Assembly: GCF_001190745.1 (NCBI RefSeq)
Contig: NZ_CP012196.1
Location: forward strand, 1,984,001 to 2,048,000
DNA: 64,000 nucleotides
Source: Campylobacter gracilis
Lineage (GTDB): Bacteria > Campylobacterota > Campylobacteria > Campylobacterales > Campylobacteraceae
Direction: 5' to 3'
Below, one piece after another: positions 57,701 to 64,000 of the stretch. Numbering within the stretch: the first letter of the stretch is position 1; each line of letters opens with the position of its first letter. Under the pieces are notes generated by a model. It searched no databases. It saw only the letters and a list, made by a program, of their open reading frames with translations, and was not told the DNA's origin. The translations under genes were made by a program, and so were the position numbers.

Positions 57701-58222
57701 AAGATCACCGATCCAGCTTCGCTGCAGCCGCTGCCAAACGGCCAGGAGGGGCTTATCTTAATCGGCGGACATCAGGTTATGAAGGAGTACTACGATGAGC
57801 CGGCAAAAACCGCAGAAGCAATCGCGCAGATAAACGGCGTGCGCTACTACAAGAGCGGCGACATCGGCTATATCGACGACGATGGGTTTTTATTTATCAC
57901 CGACCGCCTTTCGCGCTTTGCCAAAATCGGTGGCGAGATGATCAGCCTGGGCGCGGTAGAGAGCGCCGTGGGCGAAATTTTAGGCGAAAGCGCGATCTAT
58001 TCGTGCGTGAACCTAAAAGACGAGAAAAAGGGCGAAAAGATCGCTCTGCTTTACGTGGGCGAGGCGAGCGAGGATGAAATTTCGCGCCGCCTAAAGGACT
58101 CTGCGCTGGCGCCGATAATGCAGCCAAGCGTCGTGAAAAAGGTGGAGCAAATCCCGGTGCTAGGTAGCGGCAAGGTAAATCTCAAAGCGGTAAAGGATTT
58201 GGCGATAGAGCTCGGGCTGTAA
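54779..58222 (+). CDS. aas: Acyl-[ACP]-phospholipid O-acyltransferase fusion (MFS-PlsC-AMP synthetase)
   Basis: 1147 aa with three modules: an MFS transporter-like N-terminus (about residues 1-420) of the lysophospholipid transporter LplT type, a PlsC acyltransferase domain (about 430-620) with GNHISWIDWAVVQ (H-x4-D) and VVGLFPEGHIS, and an acyl-AMP synthetase domain (about 640-1147) with LFSSGSEGKPKGVVLTHK and EGYGTTETAPVVS. Together they import and re-acylate lysophospholipids. In E. coli LplT and Aas are separate; Campylobacter carries the fused form. TTG start preceded by AAAGGAGATAGC. Confidence 0.92.
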   Translation: MKSLLKINGFLPFLAIMFINASVDLGHKITIQNVLVKSADSGALIALTSLVNLLILLPYVFLFSASGYLNDKFSRTRITRICAKLGVALTALITLGYLCGWFYFAFFMTILLAAQSAIYSPAKYGLIKKIVGAKNLGAANGLVQALTIIAILLSSLVFSVIFELFAARSSDAGELMSSVWFIGVLLVAGSALETYYSYKIPFFDAAQPQAEFNKDDYLKLRYLRQNLNFVLKDKNVLLCTLGLAMFWAVSQLVIATFPAHYKSLSGSDNVMVIQVILALSAIGIALGSIFAGSYCKKHIELGIVPFGAFGLALALMVLANAHSVFWLGTASFFFGFSGGIFIVPLNAVIQFFTADERMGRVLAGSNFIQNIFMVLFLLIAIILVHFAVASGEIFVMAALCVLICGIFGAKYLPQLFVRILLIPFMKFGYQVHVDGIENIPQKGGVLLLGNHISWIDWAVVQLACPRGVRFVMHRSYYDLWYLKWFFKIFRVIPIGAGVSKSAIESIREALNAGEVVGLFPEGHISYNGRIDEFQGGFELAAHDTNSVIVPFYIRGLWGSTFSRASEHYKRTISQSGKNALRVSFGAPIEANSKAHEVKRAVTELSFFSWGKYLASLKPLAYNWLNQAKRSPFKRVAVDSTGVSFTNLAMMSAVLILRKRLKSRISSEENVGIILPSSVIASAVNLTLFAMGKTSVNLNYTLSEENLIYCADKANIRTIISSRKFVEKLKSKGFELESSIGDRLVYLEDLSEGVSKNERIACALKSLLMPKILFRALYFKPHAIDDVATILFSSGSEGKPKGVVLTHKNIMANVRQISELINATEHDAILASLPIFHCFGLTVTTLFPLNDGILSIHVPDPTDAFSVGKMSAKYGATIMFGTSTFFRLYTKNKRLNPLMLGSIRLAIAGAEKLNENVRKEFKIKFGIEIYEGYGTTETAPVVSVNTPNVLEPDFFKELYFNREKSVGLPLAGTVIKITDPASLQPLPNGQEGLILIGGHQVMKEYYDEPAKTAEAIAQINGVRYYKSGDIGYIDDDGFLFITDRLSRFAKIGGEMISLGAVESAVGEILGESAIYSCVNLKDEKKGEKIALLYVGEASEDEISRRLKDSALAPIMQPSVVKKVEQIPVLGSGKVNLKAVKDLAIELGL

Positions 58223-58990
58223 ATTTTAAAGCCTTAAAATTTGCGTTCTAAATTTTAAATTTACGCCCTACTGCGCTATTTGCGCGAAGTAGCGTAAAGA
58301 GCAAAATTTCTCTTTTAAATTTATGCTTTGTCGTGCTGCATAGTTTTGCGCTTTTCGCTCCTAGCATCGGGCGATCTCGCGGGCTAGCTGCGGTTTATTT
58401 AAAAAACGACAGCTGTACGCGGTTGTAGCGTTAAATTTATGCTAAATTTTACGGACAAACGGCAGCCGCTCGATGCGTGGATAGATAAAATTCTTATATC
58501 AGACGGCTGGCTAAATTTCACGGCAGAGCTGCGGTGAGAATTTTAACGGCGGGCGCGTGGAAGGAAATTTCAATGGCGTATGTGCGGCGAGAAATTTTAG
58601 CGACGATGCCGCTCACTTCACTTTTTATAAAATTTACAAATTTTATTTCCCGAGCGTGCGCCGATTATTATGCCGACGAGGTTTATAAACCGCGACGCAA
58701 ATTCCCAGCTTCATTCTTCCGCCGTCACAGAGGCTAAAATTTTATCTGCTCACGCTACGTACGCCCTTCAAGTCGGCCTGTATTTACGCTAGCGCAGAGT
58801 ATCGCGCAGCTCTAAATTTAAAAGATAAATTTCATTCGTGCAGATTAAAATTTTAAAATTTCAAAGCCCAATCTGTTTAAATTTAACCGAAGTCGGCAGA
58901 GCTAAATTTTAAAAAGGTCTAAGCTTTAAGGATTTTAAAAAAGATGAAAGTGCCGCGAAGCGCACGCTTCACGGCAAATTTAAAGGAGGA
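58223..58990. other. Long gene-free stretch (~770 bp)
   Basis: No gene supported; a 67-codon plus frame has no RBS. The only clear signal is the terminator of fldA at 58951-58975. Confidence 0.5.
58951..58975 (-). terminator. Rho-independent terminator after fldA
   Basis: Minus strand TGCCGTGAAGC-GTGC-GCTTCGCGGCA forms a GC-rich stem with one mismatch, followed by CTTTCATCTTTTTT; it starts 16 bases past the fldA stop. Confidence 0.8.
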
Positions 58991-59482
58991 CTATTTAAAA
59001 GATGGAGCGATCTGCGCTACCCACGCCTCAATGCGGCTCTCGGTGAGGTCGCTTTGATTGTCATTATCTAGCGCGAGGCCAACGAATTTGCCGTCCACTA
59101 CGGCCTTGCTCTCGTCGAATTCATATCCGTCGGTAGGCACTGCGCCTACGATATTTGCACCCGCTTTTTTGAAGTTATCGTATAGCTCGCGCATTGCGTT
59201 GCAGTAGGCGTCGCTGTAGCTTGAGCTATCGCCCATGCCAAAAATCGCGACAGTCTTGCCTGAGACATCAAGGGCTGAGAAATCAAAGCCCGCCCAGTCG
59301 TCCTGCAACTCGCCGTCGTTCCACGTGGAGCTGCCGATGATGAGCGCAGTATATTTATTTAGATCTGCAGGCGCAATGTCTGCAACGTTTTTAAGCTCGT
59401 TTTCTATGCCTAGCTTTTCGGAGATCAGCTTCGCGGCGTCCTCGGTATTGCCCATCGAGCTTCCAAAAATAATTCCAACCAT
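58991..59482 (-). CDS. fldA: Flavodoxin
   Basis: 163 aa long-chain flavodoxin. FMN phosphate loop GSSMGNTEDAA (residues 7-17), WNDGELQDDW (FMN ring) and GMGDSSSYSDAYCNAMREL. It carries electrons, with pyruvate:ferredoxin(flavodoxin) oxidoreductase as the classic donor in Campylobacter/Helicobacter; the partial nifJ gene is 2.9 kb away. It is the last gene of a three-gene run that matches Cj1382c-Cj1384c. RBS AAAGGAT. Confidence 0.96.
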   Translation of the reverse strand: MVGIIFGSSMGNTEDAAKLISEKLGIENELKNVADIAPADLNKYTALIIGSSTWNDGELQDDWAGFDFSALDVSGKTVAIFGMGDSSSYSDAYCNAMRELYDNFKKAGANIVGAVPTDGYEFDESKAVVDGKFVGLALDNDNQSDLTESRIEAWVAQIAPSFK

Positions 59483-59493
59483 TTGGTATCCTT

Positions 59494-60729
59494 TTAATAA
59501 ATTTTGTCGGTAAGCTTGTATGGTACTAATTTCATAATGAAATTTCCCTTAAAGCATTCGCTTTTTATCTCGACGTGGCGGTTAAAATTTTCATTTTTTG
59601 GATATACAAGATACACGGCGTCGAGGTTTGCTCCGCGGCAAAGCTCTAGCGCTTTTTTTATATCATTATCATAAATGGCTGGATTTTGAGGTAGAATTTT
59701 CTTAAAGCTCGTAACCACACCTAGGCTAAAACCGCTCTTGCGAACTACGATGAGCTCGCCCGATTTGCCCACAAGTTGCAGCTGTGCGCCTGCATTGCGA
59801 AGCGCGATTTTGCAAAATACGAAGTTGCAAAACGCATCGTCTCCATTTAGCAGCAATCCGCTACGCAGACTCACGATCGCGCGAGTTAGCTTATAAGCGG
59901 GCTTAGCGGCAAATATGGGCAGCTGCATGCCGCGCAGATAAGCAAAGATTATCGCGTTATCCGCTGCGCAAAATTTCACGGCGGGTTTGAAACGGTAAAT
60001 TTTACGAGCCCCGCGCCCAAGCTCGGAAGCGATAAAATTTAAAAATGCCGCTCGAAACTGCGAAGCGCCCTTTAAATTTGCGGGCGGAATTCTATCATCC
60101 GCATTAACGTTAAAATTATATAGAGCTAGCATCGCTCGCGCTCGCGAAGCCGCATTATAATCCCGCAGCGCCTCTGGCACAATCTCGCGCCCGTTCGCAT
60201 CAAAGCCAAAAATCTCGCCGCAAAAGAATTTTTTATTAAAAGCTTCGGCATTTAAAATTTCATTATCAATAAGCTCATTATCGCGCCGTAGATCCGCTTT
60301 TTGGCGTTTTTTGCGCGTCGCGATATCTCGTTTTGACGCGGCAGTATCTCGTAATAAAGCTGATTTTTCGGCCGAACGCTTAGCGCAGAAAAAATTATTT
60401 TGTACTAAGTCAGTGTCGTAAAAAGCCCTTGCTGTCAAATTCCTATTTGCGCCGTCTTTTTGCGCACTCTTTGCAACGCACGACTTAGAGACATTATGAT
60501 TAAGCACGCCCGATTTACCGATTGAAAACTTTTTAAATTTGCCGCTAAATTTCTTACTTTCGGCGTGCGCAAAGCAAGTAGCGTTAAATTTGCTAGAATT
60601 TAAAGAATTCTTGGAATTTAGCTTGCCTGTTTCATCGTCGTAAGCATTTGATTGCGGCGTAGTGCGCGATTTTTTAACCGCTTGCTTGGGCTTGCCGGCA
60701 TTATTTAAATTCCTTAGAATTTTAATCAT
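59494..60729 (-). CDS. Conserved hypothetical (Cj1383c-like) with a low-complexity N-terminus
   Basis: 411 aa. The C-terminal ~230 residues (from about FCGEIFGFDANGREIVPEAL) form a compact domain with a Cys-rich stretch (LLNGDDAFCNFVFCKIALRN). This resembles the conserved hypothetical protein that sits upstream of fldA in C. jejuni. The first ~165 residues are K/S/N/A-rich low-complexity sequence. The start overlaps the DUF2325 gene by 8 bp, and fldA starts 11 bp after the stop. Function unknown; the neighbourhood suggests a link to electron transfer or redox. Confidence 0.7.
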   Translation of the reverse strand: MIKILRNLNNAGKPKQAVKKSRTTPQSNAYDDETGKLNSKNSLNSSKFNATCFAHAESKKFSGKFKKFSIGKSGVLNHNVSKSCVAKSAQKDGANRNLTARAFYDTDLVQNNFFCAKRSAEKSALLRDTAASKRDIATRKKRQKADLRRDNELIDNEILNAEAFNKKFFCGEIFGFDANGREIVPEALRDYNAASRARAMLALYNFNVNADDRIPPANLKGASQFRAAFLNFIASELGRGARKIYRFKPAVKFCAADNAIIFAYLRGMQLPIFAAKPAYKLTRAIVSLRSGLLLNGDDAFCNFVFCKIALRNAGAQLQLVGKSGELIVVRKSGFSLGVVTSFKKILPQNPAIYDNDIKKALELCRGANLDAVYLVYPKNENFNRHVEIKSECFKGNFIMKLVPYKLTDKIY

Positions 60730-61045
60730 CTTCGCAAGGTCTGCAACCGAATTCTTGATTTAAATTGAAAACCTTACAGTATTCGCAAAATACGCAGCTG
60801 ACGCTTCTTTTAGCGCATACGAGCGGGATTTTGCGCTTTTTTACTTCGCCTTTGATTTTTTTCATCGTGTTGTGGTTTAAAAAGCTCGTAAGCATAACGA
60901 CGCACTCGGTATCTTGCGGGATCGGCTTGCGATTTACGCGATTTTCGTTTCGTGCGTCCCAGTGTTCGATATTGCTCGCGCCAAGGTCTTTTAAAACCGC
61001 CTTAATGGGCGTAATCTCATCTGCTCCTATAACTAAAACGTTCAT
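60722..61045 (-). CDS. DUF2325-like protein (Cj1384c-like)
   Basis: 107 aa. A Rossmann-like N-terminus (VLVIGADEITPIKAVLKDLG) is followed by a C-terminal Cys cluster CVFCEYCKVF..CRPC that could hold a metal. The family is found near redox genes; function not known. It begins the operon ending in fldA. GGGGATT before the ATG. Confidence 0.8.
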   Translation of the reverse strand: MNVLVIGADEITPIKAVLKDLGASNIEHWDARNENRVNRKPIPQDTECVVMLTSFLNHNTMKKIKGEVKKRKIPLVCAKRSVSCVFCEYCKVFNLNQEFGCRPCEDD

Positions 61046-61131
61046 TTAATCCCCTTCTATGATTGATAGTCGTTATTATAACAGAGAAAGATTAAATTTA
61101 ACTGATAATGTATATAAAAATTTGAAATTAT

Positions 61132-61151
61132 AAGCCGGAATTTTACCGGCT
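61132..61151 (-). terminator. Hairpin after the aspartate racemase gene
   Basis: AGCCGG/CCGGCT stem with a 7-base AT loop, 13 bases past the stop. No clean T-run; weak terminator. Confidence 0.5.
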
Positions 61152-61163
61152 CATATTTGATAT

Positions 61164-61856
61164 TTACTCGCTTAAAGCTAGACTTACTGCCGCATCGATG
61201 TGGATCTGCGTAGTATCAAATAGCCACGCGGCGGTATCTGCTTGCGATACGAGCAGCCCGATCTCCGTGCAGCCCAGTATCACGCCCTGCGCACCGCGAG
61301 CTCTAAGCCCTTCAATGATCTGCAAAAATTTCTCTTTGGAGTGCGGTAAGATTTTACCAAAGCAAAGCTCGTCAAAAATGATCTCATTTACCGCCTCCAT
61401 CTCGTCCGCATTTGGCACGAGTACCTCCACGCCGCCATCTATCAAGCGCTGTTTGTAAAAATCCTGCGTCATCGTGTAAATCGTGCCGAGCAGCCCTACT
61501 TTTTGCACGCCACGTTTTCGCAGCTCACTTAACGTGGCGTCCGCGATATGCACGAAAGGCACGGAGATAGCGGCATTTATCGCCTCATAGCACTTATGCA
61601 TCGTGTTAGTGCAAAGAAAAATATAATCCGCTCCGCCGCTTTGCAAAACTCGCGCGTGACGAGCTAAAATTTCACCTGCCCTGCCCCACTCATTATCTCT
61701 TTGGCACCGCTCGATCTCGTCAAAATTTAGACTACTTAGCAGAATTTCACCGCTACTTAGCCCGCCTAGACGCTCGTTAATTTTGCGATTGATCCCATCA
61801 TAATAGGTAATCGTAGATTCGTAACTCATGCCGCCGATTAGTCCGATTTTTTTCAT
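61164..61856 (-). CDS. racX: Aspartate/glutamate racemase family protein
   Basis: 230 aa PLP-independent amino-acid racemase. GLIGGMSYESTITYY (residues 5-19), Cys in LCTNTMHK (about residue 83) and Cys in LGCTEIGLL (about 196) are the two catalytic cysteines. It makes D-amino acids, probably D-aspartate. ATG start; a hairpin between it and nifJ (separate entry) suggests its own transcript. Confidence 0.92.
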   Translation of the reverse strand: MKKIGLIGGMSYESTITYYDGINRKINERLGGLSSGEILLSSLNFDEIERCQRDNEWGRAGEILARHARVLQSGGADYIFLCTNTMHKCYEAINAAISVPFVHIADATLSELRKRGVQKVGLLGTIYTMTQDFYKQRLIDGGVEVLVPNADEMEAVNEIIFDELCFGKILPHSKEKFLQIIEGLRARGAQGVILGCTEIGLLVSQADTAAWLFDTTQIHIDAAVSLALSE

Positions 61857-61881
61857 GGATTTTCCTTTTGGAATTTAACGA

Positions 61882-61915
61882 AATTCCTGGGTCACAAATT
61901 CTGCGACCCAGAATT
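61882..61915 (-). terminator. Hairpin between nifJ and the racemase gene
   Basis: AATTC(C)TGGGTC pairs with GACCCAGAATT, giving an 11-bp stem with one bulge and an 11-base loop. It starts 20 bases past the nifJ stop. Confidence 0.6.
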
Positions 61916-61935
61916 CTAAAAACTAACTACAACGC

Positions 61936-64000
61936 TTAAGCATTCTCGCTCGCAGCGTCCGTAGAGGCAACCTCATCGCCGAAATCGGCATTCGCAAGCC
62001 GTTTTAGCTGGCGGTAGCGCCTCATCGCGTCGGCTTTGTTTGCCTCATAAAGCTTGCTCGCGTGCTCCGGATCGATCTTTTTAAGCGCGTTGTAGCGCAC
62101 TTCGTTTAGCAAAAATTCCTCATAAAGGCTCCAATCCGGCTCTTTGGATGAAATTTTAAGCGGATTTTTGCCCTCCGCCGCGAGTCGCGGATCGAAAGTG
62201 TAGGTCGGCCAATAGCCGCATTTGCTCGCAAGCTCGGCTTGATCGCCGGAGCTGCCCATGCCGCCTTTGATACCGTGCGCGATACACGGCGAATACGCGA
62301 TGATGAGACTAGGTCCCGGGTAGGCCTCCGCCGCCATGATCGCTTTTAGCGTCGCGGCTTGGTTTGCGTTGGAATTTACCTGCGCGACGAAGATGTTGCC
62401 GTAGGTCATCGCGATCTGGCCGAGGTCTTTTTTCTGAACGCGCTTGCCGCCTGCAGTAAACTGCGCTATAGAGCCGCGGCGGCTAGCTTTAGAGCTCTGC
62501 CCGCCCGTGTTTGAGTAAACCTCAGTATCCAGCACCAGCACGTTTACGTCCTCGCCGGTAGCCAGCACGTGATCGAGCCCGCCGTAGCCGATGTCGTAAG
62601 CCCAGCCGTCGCCGCCGATAATCCACTGAGATTTTTTGTTTAGATACTGCTTCAGCTCTAAAATTTCACGAACCCCGGGCGCATCCAAATTTTGCTCCAG
62701 TAGCGGCACGAGCCTATCTCTAATCTGAGCGGATTTTAGCGTATCGTTTCTGTTTTCGATCCAGTCGTGATAAAGCGCCTTTAGCGCGTTTGGCACGCTT
62801 GAGAGCGAACCCAGCATTAGATCCTCGATCTTATGGCGCAGAGTCTCGCTTGCGATCTTCATTCCCAGCCCGAACTCGGCGTTGTCCTCAAAAAGCGAGT
62901 TCGCCCACGCGACGCCGCGGCCGTTCTCATCCTTGCGGTACGGCATCGAAGGCGCCGATCCGCCGTAGATCGAGCTACAGCCCGTGGCGTTGGCTACGAT
63001 CATATGATCGCCGAAAAGTCGCGTGATCAGCGTGATATACGGCGTCTCGCCGCATCCCGGACATGCGCCGTGAAATTCAAAAAACGGACGCGCAAATCCC
63101 ACGCCCTTGACGCTTGATCTGTCCATCAAATCGTCTTTGTATCTTACGTGCTCGAATAAAAAGTCTGCGCTTTCTTGCTCGCCCTTCGCGAGTTCTTCTT
63201 CAAGCGGCACCATGACGAGCGATTTTTCTTTACTCGGGCAGTTTTCGGCGCAAAGCGCGCAGCCCGTGCAATCTAGCGGGCTTACTTGGATCTTATATTT
63301 TAGCCCCTTCAGCTCCTTGCCCTTGGCTTCTAGCAGGTGATCTTTTAAATTTAAAGGCGCGGCAGCCTCGTCCTTTTCGTCTAGTAAAAATGCCCTGATT
63401 ACGGCGTGCGGGCAGACGAAGGCGCACTGGTTGCACTGGATGCAGTTTTGCTCGATCCATTTAGGCACCACAACGCCCACGCCGCGTTTTTCAAATCGCG
63501 TCGTGCCCGCGTCAAACCCGCCGTCCTCGTGCCCTAAAAACGCCGAGACCGGCAAGCTATCTCCGCGCGCCGCGTTCATCGGTTTTACGATCTTTTCTAT
63601 AAATTCGTCGCCCTTGTATTTGTCATCCGCACCCGCTGCGTCATCTTTTAAATTTGCCCACGCGGGATCGATCGCTACCTGCACCAAGGCGTCCGCTCCC
63701 CTATCTATCGCGTCGCAGTTCATCGCCACGACCGCTTCGCCCTTTTTGGCGTAGGTTTTCTTGGCGTATTCCTTCATATAGCTCTGCGCCTGCTCGAACG
63801 GAATGATGCCGCTAAGCTTGAAAAACGCCGATTGCATGATCGTGTTCGTACGGCCTCCGAGCCCTATCTCGCGTGCTAGCTTGGTGGCATTTAGGATGTA
63901 AAATTTTACCCGTCTGACAGCTAGAATTTTTTTGACCTTGTTCGGAAGCTTTGCCGCCGTCTGTTCGGCATCCCAGATGGAATTTAAAAGAAAGGTCCCT
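61936..64000 (-). CDS. nifJ: Pyruvate:ferredoxin (flavodoxin) oxidoreductase (partial, 5' end outside window)
   Basis: The C-terminal ~687 residues of a ~1190-aa single-chain PFOR; the frame runs off the right edge without a start. GLGGRTNTIMQSAFFKL is the end of domain III; ferredoxin-type clusters CIQCNQCAFVCPH and CTGCALCAENCP; then the ThDP half with GACPGCGETPYITL, ANATGCSSIYGGS, GGDGWAYDIGYGG and NVLVLDTEVYSNTGGQSSK. It converts pyruvate to acetyl-CoA with reduced flavodoxin/ferredoxin. The ATG at 63837 is internal, not the start. Flavodoxin (fldA) nearby is a likely acceptor. Confidence 0.95.
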   Translation of the reverse strand, partial: GTFLLNSIWDAEQTAAKLPNKVKKILAVRRVKFYILNATKLAREIGLGGRTNTIMQSAFFKLSGIIPFEQAQSYMKEYAKKTYAKKGEAVVAMNCDAIDRGADALVQVAIDPAWANLKDDAAGADDKYKGDEFIEKIVKPMNAARGDSLPVSAFLGHEDGGFDAGTTRFEKRGVGVVVPKWIEQNCIQCNQCAFVCPHAVIRAFLLDEKDEAAAPLNLKDHLLEAKGKELKGLKYKIQVSPLDCTGCALCAENCPSKEKSLVMVPLEEELAKGEQESADFLFEHVRYKDDLMDRSSVKGVGFARPFFEFHGACPGCGETPYITLITRLFGDHMIVANATGCSSIYGGSAPSMPYRKDENGRGVAWANSLFEDNAEFGLGMKIASETLRHKIEDLMLGSLSSVPNALKALYHDWIENRNDTLKSAQIRDRLVPLLEQNLDAPGVREILELKQYLNKKSQWIIGGDGWAYDIGYGGLDHVLATGEDVNVLVLDTEVYSNTGGQSSKASRRGSIAQFTAGGKRVQKKDLGQIAMTYGNIFVAQVNSNANQAATLKAIMAAEAYPGPSLIIAYSPCIAHGIKGGMGSSGDQAELASKCGYWPTYTFDPRLAAEGKNPLKISSKEPDWSLYEEFLLNEVRYNALKKIDPEHASKLYEANKADAMRRYRQLKRLANADFGDEVASTDAASENA

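Noticed and set aside
58534-58737. 67-codon plus ORF after the acyltransferase fusion
   Set aside because: No RBS, no domain, composition like the surrounding spacer.
63837-63837. ATG at 63837 as the start of nifJ
   Set aside because: The frame continues upstream without a stop to the window edge and encodes conserved PFOR sequence (GLGGRTNTIM), so this is an internal Met.

Overview
The window reads as a chromosomal segment of a Campylobacter, most likely one of the higher-GC oral species such as C. gracilis (species is inference). Support: a Campylobacter-type major outer membrane porin, a futalosine-pathway deaminase-like gene (mqnF), a CiaB-family protein, a dimeric dUTPase, the three-domain acyltransferase/acyl-ACP synthetase fusion, the fldA neighbourhood of C. 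jejuni, poly-G contingency tracts and a 23S rRNA gene carrying two intervening sequences. The order mqnF/sppA - aroQ - folK matches C. jejuni, but the flagellar genes that follow folK there (flhF, flhG, fliA, fliM, fliY) are missing apart from one modified MinD/FlhG-like ATPase. This fits the known non-motility of C. gracilis.

Layout. 1-6.6 kb: a seven-gene minus-strand operon (rfbF, rfbG, a ThDP enzyme, a HAD phosphatase, a HpcH/HpaI-type aldolase, a sugar-nucleotide SDR, rfbH) for a CDP-linked deoxysugar, probably branched or otherwise modified. 6.8-11.5 kb: thrS-infC, a Bcr/CflA-type exporter, a lipid/LPS-type kinase and tRNA-Glu. 11.6-28.3 kb: loosely packed genes (nfo, murI, nhaC-type antiporter, SDR, DJ-1/PfpI, cytochrome c, porin, ComEA-like, several lipoproteins) separated by unusually long gene-free stretches. 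These stretches hold degenerate repeats, two poly-G tracts, a decayed luxS fragment, an EamA transporter pseudogene and a candidate small RNA upstream of the porin. 28.3-35.3 kb: one rRNA operon on the minus strand (16S - tRNA-Ala - 23S - 5S). 35.4-42.7 kb: sppA and mqnF diverge from aroQ, an M24 peptidase, folK, the FlhG-like ATPase, a LOG-family protein and mnmA. 43-50 kb: small metabolic and envelope genes (DKNYY protein, cupin, luxS, tautomerase, flavin-binding protein, dut, EI24, thioesterase). 50-54.7 kb: ciaB and a membrane-protein gene enclosed by two inverted copies of a ~350-bp repeat. 54.8-64 kb: the acyltransferase fusion, the fldA cluster, an aspartate racemase and a partial pyruvate:ferredoxin oxidoreductase.

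The most interesting signals are: (i) the ThDP/HAD/aldolase trio inside a CDP-deoxysugar operon; (ii) the inverted ~350-bp MITE-like repeats around one membrane gene; (iii) a hairpin element (conserved core CTTTAGGTGGG) placed just 5' of 16S, tRNA-Ala and 23S; (iv) two poly-G tracts, one abutting a -10 box and one inside a lipoprotein signal peptide; (v) hydrophilic low-complexity insertions in three otherwise conserved proteins (MurI, the FlhG-like ATPase, the protein upstream of flavodoxin); and (vi) a short promoter-to-terminator unit upstream of the porin gene whose RNA would match the porin ribosome binding site over 10 bases. All functional statements come from reading motifs and gene order; no database search was run.
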